Source: a virus. Taken from it: a stretch of 64,000 nt of DNA. Within the stretch, counting starts at the first letter, position 1. The number at the start of each line of letters is the position of its first letter. The translations under genes and the position numbers were made by a program. Below, one piece after another: positions 1 through 7,216 of the stretch. The notes beneath the pieces are model-generated. The model did no database searches. It had not been told where the DNA came from and saw only the letters and a list, made by a program, of their open reading frames with translations. The DNA lies in IMG/VR virus record IMGVR_UViG_3300009082_000017, positions 62,001 through 126,000 of that record. One strand, given 5' to 3'.

Positions 1-7
1 AAAACAC

Positions 8-37
8 TTGACTTTTGAATATACTTGACTGTATAAT
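8..37 (+). promoter_or_regulatory. SigA-type promoter
   Basis: TTGACT at 8-13 and TATAAT at 32-37 with an 18-nt spacer, about 45 nt upstream of the first gene. Confidence 0.75.
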
Positions 38-80
38 GGTTATGTAATCAAAAACAGTTTACAAAAAAGGAGAAAATAAA

Positions 81-305
81 ATGGCTGAACATAACGAACA
101 CCGTGTAATCGAATTATTGGAAACCGAACAACTATTAAACAGAATAGATAATGTTTATGATCGTCTTGTTGATGAGACAGAAAATCCAGAAACTTATCAT
201 AACAAAATTAAAACAGAAAAACTTCACGCGTTATTGGATATTTTGGAATACATCAAAAACAATGTGGATAATCCTTTGGATGAGATTTTCTGGAAAGAGT
301 CATAG
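81..305 (+). CDS. hypothetical small acidic protein (74 aa)
   Basis: Not recognised. It has a strong Shine-Dalgarno (AAAGGAG about 7 nt before ATG) and is the first gene after the promoter at 8-37. The protein is acidic and probably helical, with no membrane segment or cysteine motif. It is followed by a hairpin repeat at 318. Confidence 0.75.
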   Translation: MAEHNEHRVIELLETEQLLNRIDNVYDRLVDETENPETYHNKIKTEKLHALLDILEYIKNNVDNPLDEIFWKES

Positions 306-317
306 AACACTTACACC

Positions 318-335
318 ATGAAATGTCAATTTTAT
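318..335. repeat. intergenic hairpin repeat
   Basis: ATGAAA / loop tgtcaa / TTTTAT (one G-U pair), preceded by ACC and followed by TAG. Confidence 0.7.
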
Positions 336-354
336 TAGAACAGAAAGGATAAAA

Positions 355-519
355 ATGATAACACGAATCGAACAAACAGCAAAATTATTTTATGATAGTT
401 ATGGATATGAAAAATCAACAGCAATTATTAATCAAATTGCATTTGTATATCGTGACAATAAAGAGGAAGCAAAATTCTGGTATGATGTTTTTACAGAACT
501 AACAAAATTGAGAAACTAG
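355..519 (+). CDS. hypothetical protein (54 aa)
   Basis: Not recognised. ATG at 355 follows AGAAAGGAT with good spacing and the frame stays open to TAG at 517. The peptide is mixed-charge and helical (starts MITRIEQTAK, ends LTKLRN). It sits in the run of small genes between hairpin repeats. Confidence 0.65.
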   Translation: MITRIEQTAKLFYDSYGYEKSTAIINQIAFVYRDNKEEAKFWYDVFTELTKLRN

Positions 520-541
520 ATTAACAGAAAAGGAGATATAA

Positions 542-919
542 ATGACCGATTACAAAGTTGATGACATAATTTCATATACGGTGCAAACAGACCCAATAAC
601 CTACACCTCAAAGATCACAAATATTAGACTTGGTAATGGATATACAGAATACCTAGTATCTAATTATTGTGGAATGAAAGTAGACGGAGTTGTATTTGAT
701 TTTCAAATAACAAAACCCTCAAAAAAACGATATAACACAATGTCTAATATCGGTCATGCCAAATATGTAGTGAATTATTGTGGTGGTATCAAAAAGCATA
801 GTGACGGTAGCGACTTCTTTGATATTGCAATTTTCAAGAACAAAAAGAAATTAAATGATTTTCTTCTTGAATTAGTCAATGATGGATATATTCAAGCAAA
901 AATGGGTATTTATTCTTAA
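542..919 (+). CDS. hypothetical protein (125 aa)
   Basis: Not recognised. Good ribosome-binding site AAAGGAGATATAA before ATG. The N-terminal half looks beta-rich (alternating I/T/Y) and the C-terminal half helical. No cysteine motif or membrane segment. It lies 22 nt after the preceding small gene. Confidence 0.75.
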   Translation: MTDYKVDDIISYTVQTDPITYTSKITNIRLGNGYTEYLVSNYCGMKVDGVVFDFQITKPSKKRYNTMSNIGHAKYVVNYCGGIKKHSDGSDFFDIAIFKNKKKLNDFLLELVNDGYIQAKMGIYS

Positions 920-936
920 CAGAAGGGTATAAACAG

Positions 937-1080
937 ATGAGAATAGGTAAAAACGTTATACTAATAGGTTTTTCTAAGCAATTCCGATTTTATAAAACCG
1001 GATTTAGCATGACTGGATTATACTCTTATAGAACAATCATAAGAATCGGATTTATTCAAATTGATATTTTCAAAGATTAG
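937..1080 (+). CDS. hypothetical basic protein (47 aa)
   Basis: ATG at 937 follows AGAAGGGTATAAACAG; the frame is open to TAG at 1078. The peptide is basic and rich in aromatic residues (KQFRFYKTGF). Family not recognised. It fills the space between two better supported genes. Confidence 0.55.
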   Translation: MRIGKNVILIGFSKQFRFYKTGFSMTGLYSYRTIIRIGFIQIDIFKD

Positions 1081-1091
1081 AAAGGATAACC

Positions 1092-1328
1092 ATGAAAAAA
1101 TCATACGAATTTTGGCTCCTACCCTATAACGAATTTCACCAAACGCCTGAACAACCCTATTCAGGTATAACAGGAACACTTAACACGGTCAAGAATTGGT
1201 GCGAGGAGTTATTCTGGACTAACCATAACGCAACCGCTATTCAATATAAATCGGTTGGTGGTAGAATTACTCATACAATGGAACGTGGGGACTTGCCTAG
1301 TTTTTATAAACCTGGACAAAAGGTTTAA
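1092..1328 (+). CDS. hypothetical protein (78 aa)
   Basis: Strong site AGAAAGGATAACC before ATG. Aromatic-rich N-terminus (YEFWLLPYNEF). No known motif. The next gene starts only 3 nt after its stop, so the two are probably co-translated. Confidence 0.75.
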   Translation: MKKSYEFWLLPYNEFHQTPEQPYSGITGTLNTVKNWCEELFWTNHNATAIQYKSVGGRITHTMERGDLPSFYKPGQKV

Positions 1329-1331
1329 TTT

Positions 1332-1565
1332 ATGAAACTACTTCGCAGGCTTGAATGCTTAAAATATCAACTCCACTACACCCTATCAAAACATAAAACT
1401 TATATTTGTGACGAATGTAAACAATCACATATAACAGCAAGTGACAGGATTATCCTCAACGAAAAATTATGTATCTTTGTTGGTGGTGAATGTGGAAGAA
1501 AAGTAATCCAACAAGCAAAAGAAATTTTGAGAAATGGTGTAATTGATCAATTGACAAAGATGTAA
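1332..1565 (+). CDS. zinc-ribbon-like small protein (77 aa)
   Basis: Contains CDEC at about residues 27-30 and two later cysteines (KLCIF, GECG), which could bind a zinc ion together. The N-terminus is basic. Function unknown. It follows the preceding gene by 3 nt without a good ribosome-binding site of its own, suggesting translational coupling. Confidence 0.7.
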   Translation: MKLLRRLECLKYQLHYTLSKHKTYICDECKQSHITASDRIILNEKLCIFVGGECGRKVIQQAKEILRNGVIDQLTKM

Positions 1566-1570
1566 TCCCC

Positions 1571-1588
1571 ATGAAACTTTTCTTTCAT
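1571..1588. repeat. intergenic hairpin repeat
   Basis: ATGAAA / cttttc / TTTCAT with outer CC/GG pairs; begins 5 nt after a stop codon. Confidence 0.85.
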
Positions 1589-1638
1589 GGTGTAGATAGA
1601 ACAGAAATTCTATAACAGACAATAACAGGAGGATGACT

Positions 1639-1854
1639 ATGAATAAACAAAAATTTACAATCGAATTTGACGAACATCCAGGCGGTCTTTGGGCTAGAAT
1701 CAATGGTAAACGATATCTTATATGCCAAACTAGCGGTGAATTTGTTGCAGATAACGGTTGTGCTATTAGTGATTTTTATTGGGAAGACCCTAGTAAAAAT
1801 CCAGAAATTGTAAAAGATATTTTTCAGGCCATCGCTAATAAATTTGGTGCTTGA
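1639..1854 (+). CDS. hypothetical protein (71 aa)
   Basis: Two in-frame ATGs exist. The first (1633) directly abuts AGGAGG, so the second (1639) is chosen. The protein looks beta-rich, with GGLWARINGKRY near the N-terminus. Not recognised. Its stop codon overlaps the -35 box of the next promoter. Confidence 0.7.
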   Translation: MNKQKFTIEFDEHPGGLWARINGKRYLICQTSGEFVADNGCAISDFYWEDPSKNPEIVKDIFQAIANKFGA

Positions 1855-1879
1855 CATTACTTAACAGTCGTGCTATTAT
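1851..1879 (+). promoter_or_regulatory. SigA-type promoter
   Basis: TTGACA 1851-1856, TATTAT 1874-1879, 17-nt spacer. The stop TGA of the upstream gene lies inside the -35 box. Confidence 0.75.
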
Positions 1880-1902
1880 GAATAACGAAAGGAGATATAA
1901 AA

Positions 1903-2280
1903 ATGAATAAAGAATATCACTTGGTCTTATATGCAAAAGGCTGGTATCAAAAATCAGATAATAAAATCAATGACCTAAAGGTTATTTGTGGCAATATTGC
2001 AAGTTATGATGCGGAATATGTATCAGAAAAAGATATTGTTTATTGGTTGCAGGATTGCACAAAAACATGGTTTGCTAAAAATCCTCAACGTTTTTATGAT
2101 CTTATTGAATCATGGAGAAAAGGCGAAAACATTATTGACTCATTCCTTTCATTCATTAGAATTATGCCTGTTGATGCCTTTGAATTTGAAATTGGTAATC
2201 CTGATGAAAATATTCTACCATTACATAAGCACACAATGATTGATTCTAATATGAAAGTCGTTGAACAAAAATCAGTTTAA
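1903..2280 (+). CDS. hypothetical protein (125 aa)
   Basis: First gene after the 1851 promoter, with AAAGGAGATATAAAA before ATG. Tryptophan-rich (GWYQKS, YWLQDC, TWFAKN, SWRKG). No motif that I can name and no membrane segment. An overlapping out-of-frame open reading frame inside it has no ribosome-binding site and was ignored. Confidence 0.75.
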   Translation: MNKEYHLVLYAKGWYQKSDNKINDLKVICGNIASYDAEYVSEKDIVYWLQDCTKTWFAKNPQRFYDLIESWRKGENIIDSFLSFIRIMPVDAFEFEIGNPDENILPLHKHTMIDSNMKVVEQKSV

Positions 2281-2301
2281 TGAATAAGAAAGGATAACCC
2301 T

Positions 2302-2526
2302 ATGAATAACAAAACCGAACAAGAACAATTTCTCAAAGATTTAACCCAAAACATTCTGGATGATATTCTTGGTCACTTATCAGATGGCGATATCCCCGAA
2401 AATTGGGATGGTATTGAACTCCGGTGGTTGTTGGCTGAAAAGTTTGCAGACTCCGCTAGTCTTGGAGACAAGGCAACAAAACGTTGGAAGGATTATAAAA
2501 ATTGGATGTTAATTAATAACCTATAA
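2302..2526 (+). CDS. hypothetical acidic protein (74 aa)
   Basis: Start preceded by AGAAAGGATAACCCT. Acidic helical N-terminal half, then WDGIELRWLLAEKF and a lysine-rich C-terminus. The pattern resembles small phage early proteins, but no family is recognised. Confidence 0.72.
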   Translation: MNNKTEQEQFLKDLTQNILDDILGHLSDGDIPENWDGIELRWLLAEKFADSASLGDKATKRWKDYKNWMLINNL

Positions 2527-2543
2527 CAGAAAGGACTAATAAT

Positions 2544-2747
2544 ATGAAGGTTGAACTTTGGCAAACAACAGATGAAGACGGTCATTATGAAACCGAAGCA
2601 GTCTATACTAACGTTGAATCTTTTACCGTTGAAGTAGGTACAACAGAAAAATATTTTAGTCTTCACATAACAGAAAAAGATGGAGCGATACGGACTTGTG
2701 GAAATTTTAATGTGGAGTGGCAAAAAGTTGTAGTATCACCAGATTGA
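2544..2747 (+). CDS. hypothetical protein (67 aa)
   Basis: AGAAAGGACTAATAAT precedes ATG. A short, probably all-beta protein with alternating hydrophobic and charged residues. No motif recognised. Confidence 0.7.
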   Translation: MKVELWQTTDEDGHYETEAVYTNVESFTVEVGTTEKYFSLHITEKDGAIRTCGNFNVEWQKVVVSPD

Positions 2748-2755
2748 CCACACCA

Positions 2756-2773
2756 ATAAAACATCTATTTCAT
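2756..2773. repeat. intergenic hairpin repeat (degenerate)
   Basis: ATAAAA / catcta / TTTCAT; one A-C mismatch in the stem, 6-nt loop kept. Confidence 0.55.
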
Positions 2774-2815
2774 GGCACTTAACAGATAATCATATTTAAA
2801 TAAAAGGAGAAAATA

Positions 2816-3439
2816 ATGCACACACATGCAGAGATTTACTTGGAAAGCAACGAAAATTGGCAAGAACAGGTCGAAGATATTTTGTCACAGTATGATGCAA
2901 ATTTAGAAATTCAAGAAGAAAAAGATGAAGATGGCAACCTTTATTGGTGCAACCCTAACGGAATTTTTGATTGGTATGAAATTGGTGGTAGATGGACTGG
3001 ATCACATGGCAATTATAATCCTGAAGAAGATATTAGGAATTATGAGAAGTGTAGACTTTGTGATGGTACAGGATTACGCAATGATGAAATTGGACTAAAA
3101 CACAGACAAGAAAATCCTGATTACAAATGTAACGGATGCTATCATTATAACAGAGATACCGGAGTGGATGAGCCAGGATTCTTTGGTGTCGGAATGGCCT
3201 TGAAGTGGCCTACTGATTGGTTCAATCATGAAAGTAATATTATTCCGATTGAAGAAATTGACGAAAAATTAGATTGTGGCACTATCTTTTTCAATGGTGA
3301 TTATTGGGAAAATGAAGAATGGGATTATGACAATAAAAAATTCAAACCAAACAAAGATTTTAACGGAAACGTAAAAGAATTTTTAACTAAAAATAATATT
3401 ACTACCGGCTTTTTGGTAACAGTTGATTATCACTGGTAG
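2816..3439 (+). CDS. phage protein with DnaJ-like CxxCxGxG zinc motif (207 aa)
   Basis: Preceded by AAAAGGAGAAAATA. An acidic N-terminal half with FDWYEIGGRWTG (about residues 54-65) is followed by CRLCDGTG (about 80-87) and CNGCYHY (about 111), which resemble the DnaJ/CR-type zinc-binding repeats. The C-terminus is acidic and aromatic. The GGRW plus CxxCxGxG layout recurs in hypothetical phage proteins as I remember them. Function unknown; zinc or nucleic-acid binding is inference. Confidence 0.7.
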   Translation: MHTHAEIYLESNENWQEQVEDILSQYDANLEIQEEKDEDGNLYWCNPNGIFDWYEIGGRWTGSHGNYNPEEDIRNYEKCRLCDGTGLRNDEIGLKHRQENPDYKCNGCYHYNRDTGVDEPGFFGVGMALKWPTDWFNHESNIIPIEEIDEKLDCGTIFFNGDYWENEEWDYDNKKFKPNKDFNGNVKEFLTKNNITTGFLVTVDYHW

Positions 3440-3445
3440 TACCCC

Positions 3446-3463
3446 ATGAAATTTCCATTTCAT
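3446..3463. repeat. intergenic hairpin repeat
   Basis: ATGAAA / tttcca / TTTCAT preceded by CCCC and followed by TAG; 6 nt after a stop. Confidence 0.8.
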
Positions 3464-3492
3464 TAGACTATATAACAGAAGGAGACAAATAG

Positions 3493-4047
3493 ATGAGCGA
3501 AGAAATGATTTTACGAAAAGAAATGTGTGGTTCACACCTTATTCAAAGAATTGAAAAGCCTTATGGTGTTCCTAGTGATATTGACTTTTCTAACACTATA
3601 TCAGTTGATGGGTTATCAACGGAAGCAAAAACAATATTAAAAACTATTTATCGTTTTGATTATATGGGATCGGCAGAATTTGAATTTGGTGCAATCCCAA
3701 CCGCTTTTAGATTTATGGCAAAACAAGCGCACGCTAAGAACCTTGTTGCTGGAAGTGTAGGAAATGTTTATTATATTACTCCTAAACCTTATGAGCAAGA
3801 AGTAAAGGTACGCATTGAAAGACTGAGACAAGATGAATATAGTTTTAGATTAAAAGAATGGTGTGGACTAAAAGACGCTTTACTTCCAACAAAAGAATCT
3901 TTTGGCAGTAAGTCTATTGGATGGTTTGAAATTGATAATGGTTTTATGTTTTTCGTTGATAAAGAAATGTTTGAAAATAGTTGTAATTTATTTGGGATTA
4001 AAGTAAAACAATTACCCCATGAAACAGCAATTTCATTGATTTTTTAA
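3493..4047 (+). CDS. conserved phage protein of unknown function (184 aa)
   Basis: Strong site AGAAGGAGACAAATAG. The segment FDYMGSAEFEFGAIP (about residues 55-69) is a pattern I associate with hypothetical phage proteins. The rest is a mixed alpha/beta fold with no catalytic motif I can name. Its last codons run through a hairpin repeat at 4019-4036, so the structure overlaps coding sequence here. Confidence 0.72.
   Translation: MSEEMILRKEMCGSHLIQRIEKPYGVPSDIDFSNTISVDGLSTEAKTILKTIYRFDYMGSAEFEFGAIPTAFRFMAKQAHAKNLVAGSVGNVYYITPKPYEQEVKVRIERLRQDEYSFRLKEWCGLKDALLPTKESFGSKSIGWFEIDNGFMFFVDKEMFENSCNLFGIKVKQLPHETAISLIF
4019..4036. repeat. hairpin repeat overlapping 3' end of CDS
   Basis: CCCC-ATGAAA / cagcaa / TTTCAT. 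It lies inside the last codons of the preceding gene in a shifted frame. Confidence 0.75.
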
Positions 4048-4059
4048 AAGGAGATTACA

Positions 4060-4233
4060 ATGGAAGAAAAAGGCGATTGGTCACAAACTGATATAACCAA
4101 AGTCACAGATGATACATTAGACTTATGGAAAAGAATGCTAGATAAAGCCAGAGGCGACGATCCAGATTGTAAATTTGGTCTAATTCCTTTTAGTAGATAT
4201 GAAGTTTATCAAGAATTATTACGCAGAATTTAA
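4060..4233 (+). CDS. hypothetical acidic protein (57 aa)
   Basis: AAAAGGAGATTACA precedes ATG at 4060, 13 nt after the upstream gene. Acidic and helical (TDDTLDLWKRMLDKARGDD), ending in a basic patch. Not recognised. Confidence 0.68.
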   Translation: MEEKGDWSQTDITKVTDDTLDLWKRMLDKARGDDPDCKFGLIPFSRYEVYQELLRRI

Positions 4234-4242
4234 AACTCCCTA

Positions 4243-4271
4243 TTGACTTTAATAAAATGTCGTGCAATAAT
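4243..4271 (+). promoter_or_regulatory. SigA-type promoter
   Basis: TTGACT 4243-4248, AATAAT 4266-4271, 17-nt spacer, upstream of the 4295 gene. Confidence 0.65.
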
Positions 4272-4294
4272 ATATATTAGAAAGGAAAATAAAA

Positions 4295-4549
4295 ATGAGA
4301 ATCAATAAGCACACAGAAAAATTAAAAGCTGGTGATAAAATTACTACTGATTTTTTTGAGGGTGAAGAAAGTGTAGTAAGAACAATTATTTGGATTGAAG
4401 ATAATGCAAGGATGGGATCAGGCAGAGAAGTATTTTTCGATGGAGGTAATGAATGTCCTTGTTGTCATAGACTTCTTGGAACACCATTATCTGAACATGT
4501 AAGAGTCGGTGGCATTGATGCGGCTTGGGCTATTGCCATGAAACAATGA
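4295..4549 (+). CDS. small protein with CxCC zinc motif (84 aa)
   Basis: First gene after the 4243 promoter; AGAAAGGAAAATAAAA before ATG. Contains ECPCCHRLLG (about residues 51-60), a probable zinc knuckle with few ligands. Its last codons and stop (Met-Lys-Gln-stop) lie in the 5' arm and loop of the next hairpin. Function unknown. Confidence 0.72.
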   Translation: MRINKHTEKLKAGDKITTDFFEGEESVVRTIIWIEDNARMGSGREVFFDGGNECPCCHRLLGTPLSEHVRVGGIDAAWAIAMKQ

Positions 4550-4555
4550 TTTCAT
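4538..4555. repeat. hairpin repeat containing upstream stop codon
   Basis: ATGAAA / caatga / TTTCAT. The TGA in the loop is the stop of the preceding gene; followed by AAAGGA, the next ribosome-binding site. Confidence 0.8.
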
Positions 4556-4571
4556 TGAAAGGAAATGAATT

Positions 4572-4781
4572 ATGGCACTACGAATAAGACAAAATGGTAG
4601 AATCTTTTGTGCCGCTATTTGTCCAGCAGAGGATGGTGATACATATATCAATGACGATCTACACTATGAGATGTCAGTTATACACCGTGTAATCGTTACA
4701 GAGCCATCAGAAAGACATTTACTTCATGGTGAATGGTGGTGGGCAAATAATGTTCCAAAAGGGATTGTGATTGAACATTAG
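4572..4781 (+). CDS. hypothetical protein (69 aa)
   Basis: GAAAGGAAATGAATT precedes ATG. Contains two cysteines, a central acidic stretch and a tryptophan-rich C-terminus (GEWWWANN). Not recognised. Confidence 0.7.
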   Translation: MALRIRQNGRIFCAAICPAEDGDTYINDDLHYEMSVIHRVIVTEPSERHLLHGEWWWANNVPKGIVIEH

Positions 4782-4816
4782 AATTGGATTAGAATTCTTA
4801 AATTAACTGAAAATGC

Positions 4817-4845
4817 TTGACTTTTCAATTTTATAACTGTATAAT
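4817..4845 (+). promoter_or_regulatory. SigA-type promoter
   Basis: TTGACT 4817-4822, perfect TATAAT 4840-4845, 17-nt spacer. Confidence 0.8.
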
Positions 4846-4880
4846 ATTACTATAACGAATAAAGAAAAGGAGATAATATT

Positions 4881-5057
4881 ATGAAACAAACTTTAGTAAA
4901 TGTTACAGTAAGACTCGTGATCAATCATGATACTGATCTTGATGAAATTATTGACAATATGGATTATGACTTTTCAAATAAATTTATCACTGGGGCGGAA
5001 ATTGTAGATACTGAAATTTTAGACTATGAAGTTATTAATCCAGAAGAAGAGGAATAA
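4881..5057 (+). CDS. hypothetical acidic protein (58 aa)
   Basis: AAAAGGAGATAATATT precedes ATG at 4881, directly downstream of the 4817 promoter. Starts with a hydrophobic beta strand (TLVNVTVRLVI), then is strongly acidic and ends EEEE. It resembles other small phage acidic proteins in composition only. Confidence 0.7.
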   Translation: MKQTLVNVTVRLVINHDTDLDEIIDNMDYDFSNKFITGAEIVDTEILDYEVINPEEEE

Positions 5058-5058
5058 C

Positions 5059-5295
5059 ATGAAAAAATATAGTAAAAAAGACACTATTATTATTACAGTG
5101 GATCAGGGATTAATTACAGAATTATTTTATGCCCCCAAAAGCATTAAGAATGTATTACAAATTGATTATAATGAAATTATGGAAAATCCAGAGGCTTATT
5201 GCCCCTCTTGCGAAGAAAGAGTAAAATGGACTGACGATTTGATTTGTCCTAATTGTGGATTTGATGCGATGGAACTTGAAAACAACTTAAAGTAA
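5059..5295 (+). CDS. zinc-ribbon protein (78 aa)
   Basis: A longer in-frame start exists upstream, but ATG at 5059 immediately after the preceding stop fits the operon. The C-terminal third carries CPSC (about residues 52-55) and CPNCG (about 68-72), a two-knuckle zinc ribbon. The N-terminus is lysine-rich. Function unknown; nucleic-acid or protein binding is inference. Confidence 0.75.
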   Translation: MKKYSKKDTIIITVDQGLITELFYAPKSIKNVLQIDYNEIMENPEAYCPSCEERVKWTDDLICPNCGFDAMELENNLK

Positions 5296-5302
5296 CAACC
5301 AC

Positions 5303-5320
5303 ATGAAATACAATTTTCAT
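5303..5320. repeat. intergenic hairpin repeat
   Basis: ATGAAA / tacaat / TTTCAT with CCAC before and GG after; 7 nt after a stop. Confidence 0.8.
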
Positions 5321-5343
5321 GGCAATGAAAGGACATAAATAAA

Positions 5344-5544
5344 ATGAGAAGAAGATTGCCCAAAAACACTAAAATTGTTATTAGAAAAACTCAAATTAGG
5401 AGTTCTCAATTATGTCACAAATGTAATTCTAATATTGAAAAATTAAGCGAAGTGATCCTAGTCAGTAATGGTCGTGGTCAAAATAGAAAGTATTATCATC
5501 TTAAGTGTGCAGAATTAGAAGGGATTAAAAATGACAGAGAATGA
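5344..5544 (+). CDS. zinc-binding small basic protein (66 aa)
   Basis: GAAAGGACATAAATAAA before ATG. Very basic N-terminus (MRRRLPKNTK) followed by CHKC (about residues 25-28) and HLKC (about 56-59), a treble-clef/LIM-like pair of knuckles. The charge suggests nucleic-acid binding (inference). Confidence 0.72.
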   Translation: MRRRLPKNTKIVIRKTQIRSSQLCHKCNSNIEKLSEVILVSNGRGQNRKYYHLKCAELEGIKNDRE

Positions 5545-5680
5545 AGAAGATAAATTAATGGTGGTATTAGAACATTTTTTATCGTTGCATGAAGCCGATG
5601 AAATTTACAATGCAATATTTGATATAACAGTTGACGAAAAACAGTTGAGTGCGATTCTGGATAGTTATAAAGAACCATGA
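5531..5680 (+). CDS. hypothetical acidic protein (49 aa)
   Basis: ATG at 5531 overlaps the end of the preceding gene by 14 nt. Acidic helical peptide (MTENEEDKLMVVLEHF). Its TGA stop sits in the 5' arm of the next hairpin repeat, a repeated arrangement in this window. Not recognised. Confidence 0.62.
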   Translation: MTENEEDKLMVVLEHFLSLHEADEIYNAIFDITVDEKQLSAILDSYKEP

Positions 5681-5694
5681 AATTCTACTTTCAT
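5677..5694. repeat. hairpin repeat containing upstream stop codon
   Basis: CC-ATGAAA / ttctac / TTTCAT-TGG; the TGA of the 5' arm ends the preceding gene. Confidence 0.85.
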
Positions 5695-5717
5695 TGGAAA
5701 ACAAAAAGGAGATAATA

Positions 5718-5933
5718 ATGGAACTAAAAATTAACGCTGATAGATGGAATAATCGTGATATGGAAAGCGTAACTGGAATTTATATTCGTGCTATGACCCC
5801 TGACGGAAAATGGGATAACGCCGATCTTGCTCAACTTGATAGGGATTCTATTATTGAGTGGACTAAAACCAGAGAAAATGGCGCATTGAACACTTTACTA
5901 ATTTTGCTCGGATACGATCAAGTAACAAACTAA
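5718..5933 (+). CDS. hypothetical protein (71 aa)
   Basis: Start at 5718 is set by AAAAAGGAGATAATA; a longer upstream start would run through the hairpin and lacks a site. Contains MELKINADRWNNRDMESV and a C-terminal LLILLGY. Not recognised. Confidence 0.72.
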   Translation: MELKINADRWNNRDMESVTGIYIRAMTPDGKWDNADLAQLDRDSIIEWTKTRENGALNTLLILLGYDQVTN

Positions 5934-5937
5934 ACCC

Positions 5938-5955
5938 ATGAAATGTAACTTTCAT
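5938..5955. repeat. intergenic hairpin repeat
   Basis: CCC-ATGAAA / tgtaac / TTTCAT-TAG, then AAAGGAG; 4 nt after a stop. One of the clearest copies. Confidence 0.88.
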
Positions 5956-5971
5956 TAGAAAGGAGAATAAA

Positions 5972-6187
5972 ATGAAATTTTTAAACAAATACGAAATAGA
6001 ACACGCTGGCAATTACATTTATTGGAGACCAGATTGGATAAAAGGAAGTCCAGTTTATGTTACTGGTCATCAAGCGAATTTTGATGTGCATTTTGACAAA
6101 AATACTTATCCTACTTTATTAAGAGATGTTCCTGAAGATGCAATATTTATGAGATTACATTCTTCTAATGTTTTCCCTGAACTATAA
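5972..6187 (+). CDS. hypothetical protein (71 aa)
   Basis: AGAAAGGAGAATAAA precedes ATG and itself directly follows a hairpin. Aromatic-rich, likely beta (YIYWRPDWIKG). No known motif. Confidence 0.72.
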   Translation: MKFLNKYEIEHAGNYIYWRPDWIKGSPVYVTGHQANFDVHFDKNTYPTLLRDVPEDAIFMRLHSSNVFPEL

Positions 6188-6205
6188 CAGAAAGGACACT
6201 CAACA

Positions 6206-6430
6206 ATGACCTGCAAACAAAAGAATCTACTCGAACACTACTTTTATCAAATACTCACTCGTCAAGGTATTGCTCCAAAGTTTTCTTTTATCCATAGCAA
6301 ATATAAAGACGATGGTTCAGAACTTATTCAAACCATTGTAACAAAAGATAATAAACCTGTGGCAGTATTTGATAGGGTTTATATTGACTCAAAAGGTTAT
6401 GTGCTTAATTATGAAATGATGTTGGCTTAA
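6206..6430 (+). CDS. hypothetical protein (74 aa)
   Basis: AGAAAGGACACTCAACA before ATG. Basic helical N-terminus with one cysteine, then a beta-rich half (ELIQTIVTKDNKPVAVF). No motif named. Confidence 0.7.
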   Translation: MTCKQKNLLEHYFYQILTRQGIAPKFSFIHSKYKDDGSELIQTIVTKDNKPVAVFDRVYIDSKGYVLNYEMMLA

Positions 6431-6447
6431 CAGAAAGGACTATAACA

Positions 6448-6816
6448 ATGAAACTCAACATTAACCCTAAAACTAACCCTGATCTCTTAGGTGAAACCCT
6501 ACGTGATGAATTTTTCAAACAAGAACTCAAACATACTAGATATGGTGATTACCGTCAATTAGGGTGCTATGATACATTTGAACTCAAAGACGATGTAACA
6601 CCACTGCCTGACGAGTTGCTAGACGAAGGATATCCTGAAGATGGTTCGTACCATGTATTCAAGAAAGTGGTGAATGGTCAAGAAATTATTATGAAATATT
6701 TTTGGGATGGAGATGGTGAATTGGAGTTTTTCTTCAAAGGTGGTATGATTAGTAATGATGATTGCAAAAAGACTTATGGCTGGACGTTTTATGATGAAAA
6801 GCCGATTGAGTATTAA
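6448..6816 (+). CDS. hypothetical protein (122 aa)
   Basis: AGAAAGGACTATAACA precedes ATG. Acidic, with a beta-rich C-terminal half (EIIMKYFWDGDGELEFFFKG). No catalytic or metal motif visible. It lies in the tight series of small genes. Confidence 0.72.
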   Translation: MKLNINPKTNPDLLGETLRDEFFKQELKHTRYGDYRQLGCYDTFELKDDVTPLPDELLDEGYPEDGSYHVFKKVVNGQEIIMKYFWDGDGELEFFFKGGMISNDDCKKTYGWTFYDEKPIEY

Positions 6817-6834
6817 CAGAAAGGGAAAAATAAA

Positions 6835-6987
6835 ATGAGATGTAAACATCCAACCAAAGAAATTTTTAGTAGATGGGTAGATATGAATGGGCGTTCAATC
6901 AACTTCAGCGCCGGTATAGGAGAAGTCAAGAAAGAATATACTTGCCTAGCTTGTGGTAAAGTCGTAAGAAAGCCCAAATCAGAATAA
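6835..6987 (+). CDS. small zinc-knuckle protein (50 aa)
   Basis: AGAAAGGGAAAAATAAA before ATG at 6835; open to TAA at 6985. RCKH at residues 2-5 and CLAC at 37-40 form a C-x-H / C-x2-C set suggesting one zinc ion. Basic C-terminal tail. Function unknown. Confidence 0.68.
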   Translation: MRCKHPTKEIFSRWVDMNGRSINFSAGIGEVKKEYTCLACGKVVRKPKSE

Positions 6988-6993
6988 CAGTCA

Positions 6994-7011
6994 ACGAAAT
7001 ACCACTTTCAT
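6994..7011. repeat. intergenic hairpin repeat (variant)
   Basis: ACGAAA / taccac / TTTCAT; ACG replaces ATG in the 5' arm; 6-nt loop kept. Confidence 0.65.
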
Positions 7012-7036
7012 GTGGTTAACAGAAAAGGAGAATAGA

Positions 7037-7192
7037 ATGACAACTTATACAGTTTCGTTTGTAAAAGATGCTTATGTAACAGTAGAAGCAGATAGTGTGG
7101 AAGAGGCGGAAGAATTGGCAACGAAAGAAGTCAATGATCGTGGAGTTGATTGTGAAAGTAAATGGCAATTAGATGAAGTTATTGATGAGTAA
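7037..7192 (+). CDS. small protein, DpnD/PcfM-like pattern (51 aa)
   Basis: Start at 7037 follows AAAAGGAGAATAGA; a longer start through the hairpin is rejected. The pattern of a beta strand then VTVEADSVEEAEELATKEV (residues about 14-32) resembles the short DpnD/PcfM-type domain. The protein at 42509 has the same layout. Function unknown; family suggestion is by eye. Confidence 0.6.
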   Translation: MTTYTVSFVKDAYVTVEADSVEEAEELATKEVNDRGVDCESKWQLDEVIDE

Positions 7193-7198
7193 CACTCA

Positions 7199-7216
7199 AT
7201 AAAATTTATATTTCAT
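7199..7216. repeat. intergenic hairpin repeat (degenerate)
   Basis: ATAAAA / tttata / TTTCAT-GG; 6-nt loop; 6 nt after a stop. Confidence 0.6.

Noticed and set aside
318-335. Hairpin cores read as mini-ORFs encoding MKxxFH peptides
   Set aside because: The 18-nt core is in frame by length, but in-frame stops occur in several loops and SD spacing is poor, so a conserved peptide is unlikely.
1467-1857. Minus-strand open frames opposite the 1332 and 1639 genes
   Set aside because: No SD, and they lie antisense to well-supported genes, as do the other minus-strand frames in the window.
1988-2239. Overlapping + frame inside the 1903 gene
   Set aside because: No SD and composition of an out-of-frame shadow.
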